A DNA stretch of 64,000 nucleotides, from contig JAKZHN010000002.1 of the NCBI GenBank assembly GCA_037179335.1, positions 1,860,001 to 1,924,000 on the forward strand, given 5' to 3'. This DNA is from Cyclaneusma minus. Lineage: Eukaryota; Ascomycota; Leotiomycetes; Marthamycetales; Marthamycetaceae. Shown piece after piece: positions 24,261-35,754 of the stretch. The position numbers were made by a program, and so were the translations under genes. Each line of letters begins with the position of its first letter. Positions within the stretch are counted from its first letter, which is position 1. The notes under the pieces are model-generated. The model saw only the letters and a program-made list of their open reading frames with translations. It searched no databases and had not been told where the DNA came from.

Positions 24261-26958
24261 GAAACAAATTATGGCTATTAATTATTAAATTTATAAAGGA
24301 TTAATTTTGCATATATATATTATATTTAATTGTCTTATTTTCAAATTTAAACGGCAATTAGAAATTTTTAAATAAAATATAAAAATTGGCTTTGGTAATT
24401 TAAATTCTTTTTTTAGCAGCTTCGTTCTAATATAAAAAAACGGGAATTATATATTGGTATTTAATATTTTTATTATTATTCCATTTTTTAACGATTTTAA
24501 AAACCTTTAAAGCATTATTAATTTTGGCAATTTATATTTTATAGCTGCTTTAAAGCTTAATTTTAAAAATCCATTTTTTAAATACAAAAATAACAGTATT
24601 TTTTATTAAAATTAAAAAAATCCAAATTTTATATATAAAGCTCTTAAAAGTATATAAAAAATATAGATTCTTTCGCAAAAATGCTGTGATATTAATTTAT
24701 AAATATTAAATTAAATTAAATTAAAAGGGATTTAATAGTAAAGGCTAAGCTTTTTTAAAAATGCATTTTTAAATTTAATAGCAATGCAGACTGTATAAAA
24801 GTCTCTATTTTAAGAAATTTTGATAGGCTTGGCTAAAATAATAATCTTATATAAATTGCTAATAATTTTTAATTTTGTCTAATAAAAATATTAATATTAT
24901 AGCTTCTAGCTTTTTATTTTATATTTAAATAGCTTATATTTTTGAAAATATTTTAGCGGCTTTTAAAAAAAAGCGATAAAGTGTTAATTATTTTAATATT
25001 ATTATTAGCAATAAAAGCCTTTTTTGTTATTAAAATTCATATAAAAATAAAATAAAAACCTTTAATTATAAAAGCTTTAATAATAATATTTTTATTTGAG
25101 TTTTTATATATTATTCTATTTTTATTAAAGAAAGCCTTTAAATTTAATATATATAATTTGCATTTTGAAATAAAATTTGATTTAAAATTAAATATAAAAG
25201 GAATATTATTTAATAATAAAAATAATTTATTGATATATATATATATATATATATTTATATAAATAATATAAATTACTTTTTTATTAATTTTAATAAATCG
25301 GCAATAATTAAATGGCTTAATAATTTAAAAAAAGTCAATTATTATATATATATATAAAGGCGCTAGTATTAAAGGCCTAAAGAATATAAAAGATTTTATT
25401 TAAAAAAAATTAACAATTAAATATACTTTATTTTAAAATCGATTTTGGACTTGGCAATTTTAAATCCGGAATTAAATTAAAACTCGACAGATTTTTTTTT
25501 TAATATTAGCGACTATACCGCTAATTCTTTTGCTATTAAAAAGTTTTAGTTTATGTTTAAAAATTTGGGCTTTTTTATTAAATTTGAATTTATTATTTTA
25601 ACGGCGTTAATAAACAGCAAAATGGGAATAAAAATACCGTTGGCCAATTTTGCGGGCAGTTTTAATATAGTTGCGAATTAAAATATAATTGTTTTTAAGA
25701 AATAATGCTAGATTTTTTAATTTAGAATAATTAAAATTTTTATAAAATTTAAAATCAAATATATAAAAAAAAACTATTCAAAATATTAAAATAATAGCAA
25801 TAGCAAGCAGCAAAGGCAGCTTTTTTATTATTAGCGATATTTAAATAAATTGTTATTTTGTTTTAGTATTTTTAATTTATTATTAATATTTATATTATTA
25901 TTTGCAAATGCCAAATTTATGATATTAATAATAATAATATATTTATAAAAAGGGTATTAATAAGCTAAAAAAACAAGATTTTATTATTAAAAGCAAATAA
26001 ATAATTGGTATTGGCAAAAACAAGCTTATAATATAGGATTTTAAATAAATCCCAGGCAAAATAAACAATTATATTAAAATTAAACAAAAAACATTAATTT
26101 TAATAATATATATTTATGCAAAAATAGCGCTAATTTTAATGTATTTTTTTAAAATATTTTTAAAGTTTTTTTGCTAAATTATATTTTTTATATAAGGCTT
26201 TATTATTATTAAATAAATTTTTAAATATAATATTTAATGCCTTGGCTTAAGCGCGTTTATATTTTTTTAATTTATTTATATTTAAAACATACTTTATTTT
26301 ATTAATAAAAAACGTTTAATACTTATTAATAAATTTTATAATGGATTTTTTAGTTTTGGTAATAGCAAATTTAAAAAACTCGTTTTTAATATTGCTGGCT
26401 GGAATATTAATATTAAAAAAAAACGAAAAAATGCACTATTTGCAAAAATAAAAATTCTAATATTGAAATATTTAATAAAAAATATAATAATAACGAATTA
26501 GGCGTTTTTGCTATTAAAACGGATTTTTATATTATAGAATTATATTTTATAATTGGCCTTTAAAAGCATTGGCAATGCTATATTAATATATTTCTTATTT
26601 TTATTTAAAAACAAAATGGAGAAAATTAAATAAAAATAAGAAATATATTAATATAGCAGTTTTTTTATAAAAATTATTGGAGTTAATAAATAAATTGGTA
26701 ATTTTTAAGAATTTTAATAATTATAAAGAAATTTTTAGCAATTTTAATTAATTGGTAAAATACCGTAATTTTATTAACAAGGCAAGGCGGTTTTAAAAAA
26801 ATCCTTAGCAATTCCAATTAATTTTGCAAATAATTGGTATAAATATAGTGGTAATAAGGCTTTTTAAAATAAAAACTTTGTATTTTCGCATTTAAATTAA
26901 TTATAATACTAAATAGCTATTTATTTAAGCGCTTGCGCTAATCCGGGCTTATAATTTA

Positions 26959-27168
26959 TTTAAAACAAAGCATTTAATTTAATATAATCTAATATAAAAT
27001 ATTAATTATAGAAATAAATAAAATATTATATTAACTGCTTAAAATTCTAAATTAAAGGCGTTTCCAAATTATAAATATTTAATTATTGGAAACGCTAACC
27101 CTGTTCTAGCTAAGCGAAATGCCACGTGGCCACCTTTACGGTAGCTATTGCACCTATTCCTTAATACA
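26959..27168 (-). repeat. right LTR (5' LTR) of element 2
   Basis: Ends ttaataca. It keeps the unmutated core gccacgtggccacc, which is converted to AT in the left copy. Immediately to its right, gag of element 1 resumes. Confidence 0.75.
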
Positions 27169-27175
27169 ATAAAGC

Positions 27176-27290
27176 GGTTATTAAAATTAAAGCTTAAATT
27201 TTTAAAAAAGGTATAAATAGCCTTAAAAGCAATAATAAAATGGTTTATGCTATTAAAATTTTGAAGCTTAATTTTAAATAATCGTAAAAT
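27176..27290 (-). pseudogene. gag N-terminal fragment of copia element 1
   Basis: The minus strand reads IKLQNFNSINHFIIAFKAI, then YTFFKNLSFNF. This resembles the copia gag helix block (L.L.D..S...FI..FK.I...L). It is cut by the LTR of element 2 at 27,168, and the rest of this gag lies beyond 15,071. Confidence 0.6.
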
Positions 27291-27910
27291 AGCAAAGGTT
27301 TAAAGTATAAAGCCTTTTTTTTATAATATTTGCGAAGTATTTTTTATTAAATATAAAAAACTTTAATATTTTGCAAAAGCTTTATAGGATTATTTTCAAT
27401 ATAAACGTATGAAATAAATAATATTAGGGTATTATTTTGGGCCCAAATGTTTTTTTGCTTAGGTATTATAAAATTATTAAATTTGTAAATATTTTTAATA
27501 TATTTAAAAAGGTTGCGCGGCAAAAGCTAAATTTTAATAAATATAATTTAGATTTTGTGATTGGCGGTATTTTAAAGGACTTTTTTTTTAGAAAATAGGA
27601 TGGTTTAAAAATATAATATTATATAAAAGAAATTGTCGGTATTTAGGGTTTTTAAAGGCAAGGGAAAAAAAGAAGTAAAAAAAGGGTTGCTGGATATTAA
27701 GGTATTTATTTAATTTTTATGCAATTAAGTAGGGAATGATTATAAAATGCTGGTAAATGGTTTATTTAAATTGACTATATTAGCAATTTTAAGGCTAATA
27801 GTATAAGCTTATAGGAAATTTGCTGGGGGGTATACTGTAAATAAAGCTGCAGAATAGGGAATTTAAGCTTTTTTGAATGAGATTTTAATTTTGCAAAAAG
27901 CAGTTTTTGC

Positions 27911-27962
27911 AAGGAGGTTAAGCTTGCTAAGGAGGTTAAGCTTGCTAAGGAAGCTTAAGCAC
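27911..27962. repeat. 18-bp tandem repeat inside element 1
   Basis: Two exact copies of aaggaggttaagcttgct (27,911-27,928 and 27,929-27,946) are followed by a partial, altered third. It lies in the less-mutated leader between the 5' LTR and gag of element 1. Confidence 0.8.
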
Positions 27963-28171
27963 AAGCGCGTAAAGGAGGTTTGTTAAAGCTTGGCGGGATA
28001 GCAGCTTTATTATAGACTTGCGTATTGTAGGTGGATAAAGCTTGCGGGGCGAGTTGGTTGGGTTTTGCAGTTTACCAGGGCTGCAGGAAGTCTTTGGATA
28101 AATTTGCGACTGATGGAATTAAAAGGAGTGGAGTAAAATTGAGGCGCAAAGTTGGCGCCGGGCTTATAATT

Positions 28172-28325
28172 TATTAGTTATATAGTAGGGGGGGGGCTGG
28201 TTATGCATAAAGAGAGCGATAGTGTTTATTCGTGGTGGGCTGCAGGACCTTAAGGGTTCTGGAGCTCTGGCGCTAAGGCTAGGGTTAAGCCCTGGCCTGG
28301 TGCGCTAAGCTATGGGGAGTTAACA
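28172..28325 (-). repeat. right LTR (5' LTR) of element 1
   Basis: Partner of 10,681-10,835; ends gttaaca, followed by the GAAAG duplication. Its last 120 bases look hardly mutated, while its first 20 are (tattagttatata). Confidence 0.9.
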
Positions 28326-28330
28326 GAAAG

Positions 28331-29215
28331 GAGGCAGTGCCGGCATGGTCATGCATGGAGCATGAGCTTTTCACGTATATCCCTTGTTGCAGTGCATCCC
28401 CGGTGACCGTTTGATAGGACAGGCAGGATAGAGGTAGCCACATATACCCTGCAACATAAAAAAAAGGCAGGTCAAAAGCTGGAAGCAGAGGACGCAAAAA
28501 TATTTGCCCGTCGATCAGCGGACAACTCCCCCTCTAAGTCCCTCCCGACGCTGCGCTGCGGGGGGACCGTCCACTCGGGGGCCCCTCCTCGCTGACGTTG
28601 AGTAATTGGGCCAAAGCACCAAGTGTCATGTTGAAATAGAACTCCGGCAGGGTATGTGTAGGCAACAAAAGGGTTATGTATGGATATCTCTTCACATGGC
28701 TGAAAGGCTTGTAGGACCTAAGGAGAGCGAGACGCAGCAGCAGATCGATGAGGAAAGGGCGGTCTGGCAAAAGCATGGAAAGTCTGCGAGATGTGTAGTA
28801 ATGTGCAGGGAAACGGATAGGTAGTGTAATATACCCCCTGCTCAGTCTTTGGACCCCAAAGCTGCTGCCTAACTTCACCTTGGCTTACCGTTCCGAAGAG
28901 GGGCGCCCAATGAAATGCTCGAGATCTTAACAATGCTGGCATCACGAGATCATATCATCATGCACAGTCGACCAAGAGGGCAAGACGAACCGCCTGTTGA
29001 ACGGTGCGGCTCAAACTCCTCTGAAAGGCTGCAGATACATGTAATCATCGTTCCATTCGTGCTTCTAGGCTAGCAGCGAGGCTGCATCTTGTATGTCCCT
29101 CCTCCGTATCACCATCTTGAAGCGATGATGCATCGACGGAGCTATAGAGGGTGTGAGGGAATATGATAAAGAGCTATTAGGTGAATTATGTACTTCCCCG
29201 AACGCCATGCTGCTA
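28331..29215. other. intergenic stretch right of the island, no gene seen
   Basis: Base composition returns to normal at the LTR edge. The longest frame (28,534-28,878, minus) lacks an ATG and has no motif. The region presumably holds the 3' UTR of the BAR-SH3 gene. Confidence 0.5.
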
Positions 29216-30646
29216 TCAATTCAACTTCACATAATTCCCTGCACTTACGTTAGTCAAAGTCCCACGGAAATCGGTCACACCGCTCTCTTACCTGGAAACT
29301 GTCCCGATCTGCCATTAATCTTCCCAGTCCACCACTCATTCTCATTGCTAGTGCGCTGAATAATCTCTATCACATCTCCAGTGACAAAGCTCAGATCGCC
29401 TTCCGCTTGAGCCTCATAATCGTACAACGCAGTGACAGTCTCGGCTGCGGGGTTTTTGCTCAGCCGGCTTGGCTTGGGCTTGGGCGGTGGTGGTGCGGCG
29501 CCTTTTGCTTTTGCTGCGGATCCCCAATTGCTTCCCGTACTGGCTGCTCGCATTAACGACTTCTCGCCCCCTGCTGACAGTGATGAGGTGTAGGGAGGTG
29601 GTGGGTTGGAGTTGAAGTCGTGGCTTTGGCGTCGGGCCGGTTCTTGGATCGTTGGGGTGGTCGGTGAGAGTGCTGAGGATGAGGGCTTGGCTTCTATGGC
29701 TAGGCGGGAGCTGGCGGGACCTAGACGGGCTGGGTGACCGGGTGGGCGCTTCATGCCTGTTGTCTTGAACCGGACGATTGAGAGAGCCTCGGCCTCGTCT
29801 TTGATGGTTCCCCGCTTTTCTTCGAAGCCAGCCTCGATGTCGGTCTGCAGGTTGAAGTAACCAATGTCGCATCCTTGCATTCGCTCGTGCAGGGTGTAAA
29901 AGACGTTCAGTTGCATATAGTAGAATGACTGGAAGAGCGGTCGGATGAACTCTCGTTCCAGCGCAAAGAGCTTGGGTAACTCATCCTTCAGCAGGTCGTT
30001 GTAGTAGTTGAACTCCTGAGTTGACATCTCCACATCATTCTCGGCTTTGTAAAGAGCCTTCTCGTCCTTCAGCGTCTTCTCCTTCTTGTCCTGGATTTTC
30101 TTCAGTGCGGCGCGATGTCGATCATAGTCGAGTTGCTTGTGATCTCGCTTGACCGCAGTCTTTCTGATAACCTTGATGATGCCAAGCAGCTCATCAGCCG
30201 GGTGAATGACTCTGGTCTCAATCATCTCCAGCTCAGGCTGCAAAGTCGCAAGCAAGTCCTTCACGATAGCCTCGTATTCCTCGCAAGCCTGAATTCCCTC
30301 AGGGTTTCCTTCTTGTACCAGAGAGTCGGGATCGGACATTCTGCCGGAAATGGGCTTGTAAATCTCGGCGATTGCTTTAGAGAACTCGATCTGGTGCTCC
30401 ATCATGCCCTTGATGGCGTCGAAGTATTTCTTTGACTCGCTGTGCAGCTTCTTGGTCTCGGTCTCCAGCTCGTCGAAGCGCCGCTCGGCGTCGGTGTAGA
30501 CGGCATCCTTGGTATTCTCGCCGAGATTGAACTTCGCCTTGAATTGTTGGGGAGCCTGGAGAGCACTGTCAGCTGGGGTTGCGTATTACGAGGGCGGCAG
30601 GTTGACATACCCGGGTCAGGCTTTTCTGGAAACCCTTGAAGCTCAT
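29216..30646 (-). CDS. RVS167: BAR and SH3 domain protein, Rvs167/amphiphysin family
   Basis: Three exons: 30,611-30,646 (MSFKGFQKSLTR), 29,292-30,555 and 29,216-29,238 (ends NYVKLN). The introns are 55 and 53 nt; the second has the branch site tgactaac. The product is 440 aa. Residues 1-240 are an N-BAR domain, which senses and bends membranes (FNLGENTKDAVYTDAE, then ERRFDELE). Residues 250-375 are rich in Pro, Ser and Gly. Residues 380-440 are an SH3 domain (ALYDYEAQAEGDLSF, then WWTGKINGRSGQFPGNYV). In yeasts Rvs167 pairs with Rvs161 at the endocytic neck and drives vesicle scission at cortical actin patches. It is divergent from NFS1, with 636 bp between starts. The tiny first exon is usual for this family. 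Confidence 0.95.
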
Positions 30647-31282
30647 CTTCGCGTCGTTGAGTGGCAGGTGTTAGAGGGACTCGGTGGAAGAGGCGGTAGC
30701 TTGGACTGTGGATCAGTCTTCCGCGGTATGGGCGCAAGCTGGTGTCGCCGTGGGTGGGAAAAAACGGGCAGTCGCTGGCGCAGAAGCGGCGATGACGACG
30801 GACGCGGTGGGATTTAATGCGGCGGACTCAGCCACAAAGCCGGCCCAGTGACACTGTTGGGGATCGCGGGGCGGGGCGGGGTGCGGGCGAGAGCGAGGAC
30901 GACGACAATTATTGTATTATAAACTATGTAGCCTTCAATTCCGAGGACGGCGAGAGAGAAAGGAGCCGGCGAGGAGCTGAGTAGTGTGCTGAGAGTGATC
31001 GTGAGCTCTTCCCCAAGGTAGCGGCGCTGTTTGCATGGCAAGCCACCGAACTCCAACTCTGGACCGCGCGAATGCCGACCGGAGCCAGAGGGCCCCACGT
31101 TTCCGAGCCATATCCGATCTTTGATTGGTCCGGAGATAGCTGGCCACGTGACTCTTTGCTGACATAACAATCGCCGGAGCTAACTTTTCCGAAGCTAGAG
31201 TTGAGCGGAGCATGTCATAGACTTCCAACTTTTTCAAACCTTTTTCCGCCTCAGCACCTATTCTCCCTCATACACGGCCACA
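30647..31282. promoter_or_regulatory. divergent promoter region of RVS167 and NFS1
   Basis: 636 bp between two ATGs facing away from each other. It holds GC-rich runs (ggggcggggcggggtgcggg near 30,868) and pyrimidine tracts next to both starts. No clear TATA box is seen, as common for housekeeping genes. Confidence 0.5.
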
Positions 31283-33097
31283 ATGTCCAATATCGCCCCA
31301 AAATCATTGAAACAAGCTTCCCGCCTCTGTGCGAGGACGCATTCCAATGCCAGTTTGATGCAGGGAGCTGCTAGACCGAGAGTGGCGGCTGCACAGATAC
31401 ACTCCTCACAGCGGAGGCAATATGTATCGGAATCGAAGAAGGACAGCGCCCAGGTCACCGTCGACTCAGCCATGCGTGCAGACCAGAAGGCTTTCTTCCA
31501 GCAGACGGGAACGAAGCCGGAAGAGCAGTCGGTGCCTGGTACTACCGTCAACGCGGATGCCATGATGAGTCCAATGGCTGGTAAGTAGCTCGCCACCCGA
31601 AAAGAGAACTTTGGTACAGACGTCTAACATGAACCAGGCGTATTAAAGCAAGCAACGGTGATGGATGAAGGCGAGAGACCCATCTATCTCGATATGCAAG
31701 CTACAACACCTGTTGATCCACGAGTACTCGATGCTATGCTGCCATTCTACTCGGGTCTGTACGGAAACCCCCATTCGAGGACTCACGCCTATGGATGGGA
31801 GAGCGAGAAAGCTGTCGATGAAGCACGAGCACATATTGCCTCGCTCGTTGGAGCTGACCCGAAAGAAATCATCTTCACCAGCGGTGCCACCGAGTCCAAC
31901 AATATGAGCATTAAAGGTGTTGCAAGATTCTTCGGTCGGTCGGGCCGGAAGAAGCATATCATCACCAGCCAGACAGAACACAAGTGTGTCCTAGACAGCT
32001 GTCGCCATCTTCAAGACGAGGGCTTTGATGTTACTTATCTACCAGTTCAACAGAATGGCTTAATCGATATGGAGGAGTTGGAGGCGGCCATCCGACCAGA
32101 TACTTGCCTCGTCAGTATTATGGCCGTCAATAACGAAATCGGTGTGATACAACCTATGGAAGAAATCGGCAAACTATGTCGGTCGAAGAAGGTGTTTTTC
32201 CACACCGACGCCGCACAAGCAGTCGGCAAGATTCCCATCGACGTCAACAAGATGAACATCGATTTGATGTCTATCTCATCACACAAAATTTACGGACCAA
32301 AAGGCATCGGCGCTTGCTTCGTTCGACGACGACCGAGGGTCAAGCTCGAGCCATTGATCAACGGTGGTGGACAAGAGCGAGGACTGAGGAGTGGAACACT
32401 TGCGCCAGCACTTGTTGTTGGCTTTGGTGAAGCCTGCCGAATTGCACAGGAAGAAATGGAGGTAAGCAGCTTTTCACTTCCCCTCAAATCATTCCTATTA
32501 TCTCTACGTGATTATTGGCTTTAAAATGCATGGCTTTCTGAATGTTACTTTACTTGTAAAGAACCGTGTTTTATTCACGCCCTTTTATGATCTTACCTAG
32601 CAAAGCACTCGTACTATTAGAATCCTTCGTCCGATGTCTCATGCATTTGCTGACCTCTGAACTCCTCGATTTAGTATGACCACAATCGCATCAAGATGCT
32701 TTCAGACCGATTATTGAAAGGGCTGTTATCGATGGAGCATACGACCCAAAACGGCGACTCGAAGCAGTTCTATCCTGGCTGTGTCAATGTATCCTTTGCC
32801 TACGTCGAAGGTGAATCCCTTCTCATGGCGCTGAAGGACATTGCCCTGTCGTCTGGTTCTGCCTGTACTTCCGCATCGCTAGAGCCAAGTTACGTGCTCC
32901 GAGCTCTCGGCAGCAGTGACGAGAGTGCACACAGCAGTATTCGCTTTGGTATTGGCCGCTTCACCACCGAGTCTGAGATTGACTACGTGTTGAAGGCCGT
33001 AACGGAGCGAGTCTCGTTCTTGCGAGAGCTGAGTCCCCTGTGGGAGTTAGTACAGGAGGGCATCGCGCTGGACAGCATCGAGTGGAGCCAACATTAG
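31283..33097 (+). CDS. NFS1: mitochondrial cysteine desulfurase NFS1
   Basis: Three exons: 31,283-31,580, 31,638-32,461 and 32,675-33,097, giving 514 aa. The introns are 57 and 213 nt. The first 50 residues are basic and free of acidic residues until QYVSESKKD, a mitochondrial presequence. The fold-type I PLP enzyme follows: YLDMQATTPVDPRVLD, FTSGATESNN, HTDAAQAVGKI and the PLP-binding lysine in SSHKIYGPKG (about residue 316). The catalytic cysteine is in SGSACTSASLEP (about residue 438). It turns cysteine into alanine plus a persulfide, the sulfur source for Fe-S clusters on Isu1 and for tRNA thiolation, working with Isd11. Length and motifs are normal. Confidence 0.97.
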
Positions 33098-33993
33098 TGT
33101 ATGATGATATCGACATTGCAAGTACTGGCGTTTCCGGATCATGGGCCTAGCGACACACGGGAGCTGGAGGTTGGTTTGGCTTGTACAATAGTTGCTTGGT
33201 TTGGGAGCGATTGCGATATGCGCTCGTTTGATGGGACGATACCTACGGACCTTTCACGATATCTCTTATGAGTGCTGGGGGGGGAGGAATACGCGTTGAA
33301 ATATGAACCGAAGCATTCAGACTTCACAGGTGGTGGCTTACTTTCAAATGGTGCTTGAACAAGTCTGCATGTGTTCTTTTGCCTCGGGTTTGAAGAGTAA
33401 GTAGTAGTGTTCCTTCTCTTCTCGGCGCCGCGATCTTTTGGGTTTTCCCTATCTCTCGCGCCTTTTCTGAAGAAGAAATCCAGCTTGATAGGTCGGCTAG
33501 CTGGATAGGTATCTCCAATCAAGCCACAACCTCCATCCGCAGAGTCTCGTGGTCAACTGTCAAGCCACCCCCTGTTCCAGACACATTCCAGATGGACAAA
33601 GACCCTGCCCTCGGACCAACATATGACGCACATTTCCATTCTCGCCACGTTGTGGATTCGACGAATGACCCGGCTGCTGCCGTTTCAGAGCTGATCCCTT
33701 TGAGCTCGAGGCACTAATGACGTCGATAGTACCCCGCCACCCCCGCCGCAGGCAGTTGCTGTCGAGCTCCCTGCCAAGCCTCATGCGCGTCTCCCAGATC
33801 TCGACCTCGCGAACCCGTCTGGCCCAACCGACATATAAAAGAGCTTCTGCCTAGCTTTTCCCTTCTTCCCTCTCCACCATCCAACAACACTTCAACTTCA
33901 AGTCCAATCACAAACTACAACCCCAAACCATCTCACTCAACTTCCACTTCAACTTCCACAGTTCGCTTCACTCGCAACCAAACAACCGCAACC
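33098..33993 (+). promoter_or_regulatory. NFS1 3' region and promoter of the CsbD-like gene with TATA box
   Basis: A TATA box, catataaaag, at 33,832-33,841 lies 155 bp before the ATG at 33,994. The leader is rich in CA and CT (ccacttcaacttccac). The ATG context caaccatgtc is a good fungal start. This layout points to strong, regulated expression. No gene is seen in the rest. Confidence 0.6.
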
Positions 33994-34602
33994 ATGTCTT
34001 CCAACGACACCCCCAACCAGCCCTCAACCCTCCAATCCTACGTCGACTCCGCGTCGGGCACCATCCAGTCCGCTCTCGGCTCGCTCACCGGCAGCACGGC
34101 TGACCAGAATGCTGGTGAGGCGAAGAAGACGAAAGCAGAGGCTGAGAATGATGCGAGCCATGCCACGGCTAAGCTGGGAGGATACACTGCTTCGAGCAGT
34201 GGGGCTGTGACGAAGGATGATCCGAATAGGAGTGACGGGAGCTGGAACCAGACTGTGGGGAGTGCTAAGGAGATGGTTGGTGGGTTGGTTGGCGCTGAGG
34301 TATGTTGCTCCATCCTAACTTTGTGAAGGGATGTTTGCTGATACAAAGACAATAAACAGGGACTCAAGAACGAGGGCCGCCAACAGAACCTAGAAGGCCA
34401 AGGCCAGGAAGCCCAAGGCCAACTCAATGATTTGGGAAGTGGTATTGCGAATAGGGTTACGGGGACGGTGGGTGGTGCGGTTGCAGGCTTGACGGGGGAT
34501 GCTGAGGCGAAGAAGAAGTATGAGGAGACGCATGATATGGGGAAGACGCAGCAGAGGGGGGCGGAGAAGGATATTCAGAAGGCGAGTGATGCTTCTGCTT
34601 AA
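33994..34602 (+). CDS. CsbD-like / mismatched base-pair and cruciform DNA recognition-type protein
   Basis: Exon 1 is 33,994-34,299 and exon 2 is 34,360-34,602, with a phase-0 intron of 60 nt (gtatgt to aacag). The product is 182 aa, hydrophilic, rich in Gly, Ala, Gln, Asp and Lys, with no membrane segment. It has two CsbD-like modules: SWNQTVGSAKEMVGGLVGAE-GLKNEGRQQ, then GQAQ-type repeats EGQGQEAQGQLNDLGSG, and GAVAGLTGDAE near the end. Fungal members are annotated after Ustilago Hmp1 as cruciform or mismatch DNA binders. Bacterial CsbD is a general-stress protein. A stress-induced disordered protein fits the strong TATA promoter; that is inference. Confidence 0.85.
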
Positions 34603-35274
34603 GTGTGGTAGGGCGGCTTGCGCTGAACTTCTTGCTTTGCTGAGAATGGGAAGGGTGGTGGATGCGAAGCGACAGGCTGGGGGGATGCGATGAACTTTTA
34701 CTTCACATGAAGAACTGCGTGGAATTTCTGCAGGGAGGGGAGGATCAGAGATACTGGATCAATATACCCCTCTATGCTTTGCTTGTGGTTTTTCCAACCT
34801 GCTTGTGATGTGATGTGAAGTGAAGTGTGAGATGTGCTCTGAATCTCTTATTTCCAAACTTCTCTACCGTTCGAAAGAAACTGAAAAGTTGAGAATCTCT
34901 TGGGAAAATCTTCAGCTCACAAAATCTCGGGCGGTAGAGACGTTTAGAAAACAACAGCCTCAAACTTCCGTAGATTCTCTTCTCGAAGTGAACGACCGAA
35001 CGTCGTGAATTAATCAGGTAAAACATGAAAAATTAATTTCCCGGTGCCGCTGTTAATGATGAATTGAAGTCATTTTGGTTTACTCAATTCTAGTTCCTCC
35101 AGAGGATTCGCCTCCGACTCACTTTGCAACATTTCCAGGTTGTGGTGCTGCATGTGTCAATTCCATCTCTGACACTCACTTCACCCGTTGCGTTCAGCTG
35201 GCGGTGCTCCGCTTCTTAAGCTGCGATTTGTGCCGATTACCCATCAATTGAGCAGTAGTGCACTTAATAAATCA
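34603..35274. other. intergenic stretch, no gene seen
   Basis: Contains the 3' UTR of the CsbD-like gene and sequence leading to the tRNA. No frame has support. Confidence 0.5.
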
Positions 35275-35346
35275 GCGCTTATGGTGAATGGGTTATCATT
35301 CCACCCTTCCAAGGTGGAGGACCGTGTTCGAGTCACGGTGGGCGCA
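35275..35346 (+). tRNA. tRNA-Gly (anticodon UCC)
   Basis: A 72-nt cloverleaf folds by eye. The acceptor stem pairs GCGCTTA (35,275-35,281) with TGGGCGC (35,339-35,345), with discriminator A. The D stem is GTGA/TCAT. The anticodon stem is CCACC/GGTGG, with loop CTTCCAA and anticodon TCC. The T stem is CCGTG/CACGG with loop TTCGAGT. The A box (tggtgaatggg) and B box (gttcgagtc) are present, and a T6 run, the Pol III terminator, follows within 5 bases. No intron. Confidence 0.92.
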
Positions 35347-35754
35347 CATTTTTTGCATTTTTTGCCGATATGTCGATCATCGCAACGCCGCGGATTATCT
35401 TCGCATTCCGTGAGTTTTGACTGGCGTTTCTTTATTGTTCTGAGCCTCGTTAGGGCTTTGGAAGATAAAATAATGAAAGTAGGAGGTGGATATATAAATA
35501 ATAGTTTTATGATTATTTGGCTACTTAGAGAAGACTAGCCAATTCTGCCCACAAACGAGGCCAAGGCCATCAACAAGTAGTCTACATATGAAATTACATT
35601 TAGCCTATGACATCTTGAACCATCAAATACCTTACTTAGTACGGGTTTATTTCTAAGGAATTTCGAGGACGATTAGGAAAATAATTGGAGTTTTGGACTT
35701 ACCAAGGTGTTTCCTACGCAAGAAACTAAGCTTTGTGTTCTGAAGACATCAAGC

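Larger units (their letters stand above)
15072..27168 (-). mobile_element. second Ty1/copia retrotransposon (element 2), inserted in gag of element 1
   Basis: Direct repeats of about 210 bp, at 15,072-15,281 and 26,959-27,168, align without net indels (offset 11,887). Between them, minus-strand remnants run in copia order: integrase at 24.0-24.26 kb, then reverse transcriptase at 16.02-16.27 kb, with a gypsy element between them. Subtracting that insert leaves about 5.8 kb. The flanks are gag of element 1 on both sides. The target duplication is not clean (atata versus ataaa at best), probably from RIP, so the outer 1-2 bases are uncertain. Its motifs differ from element 1, so it is another copia family. 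Confidence 0.8.
10681..28325 (-). mobile_element. outer Ty1/copia retrotransposon (element 1), interrupted by two nested elements
   Basis: The element is bounded by direct LTRs (10,681-10,835 and 28,172-28,325) and by a perfect 5-bp target-site duplication GAAAG (10,676-10,680 and 28,326-28,330). Coding remnants read on the minus strand: gag N-terminal part right of 27,168, gag C-terminal part around 14.78-14.96 kb, and reverse transcriptase at 11,835-11,978. Removing the insert at about 15,072-27,168 leaves about 5.5 kb, a normal copia length. The sequence is AT-rich and full of stops, and the LTR copies differ by transitions, as expected from RIP. It is not mobile. Confidence 0.9.

Noticed and set aside
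10681..28325. AT-rich island as centromere, mitochondrial insert or Starship-type giant element
   Set aside because: Three LTR pairs, target duplications and gag/RT/integrase remnants explain it fully. No tyrosine-recombinase captain or mitochondrial gene was seen.
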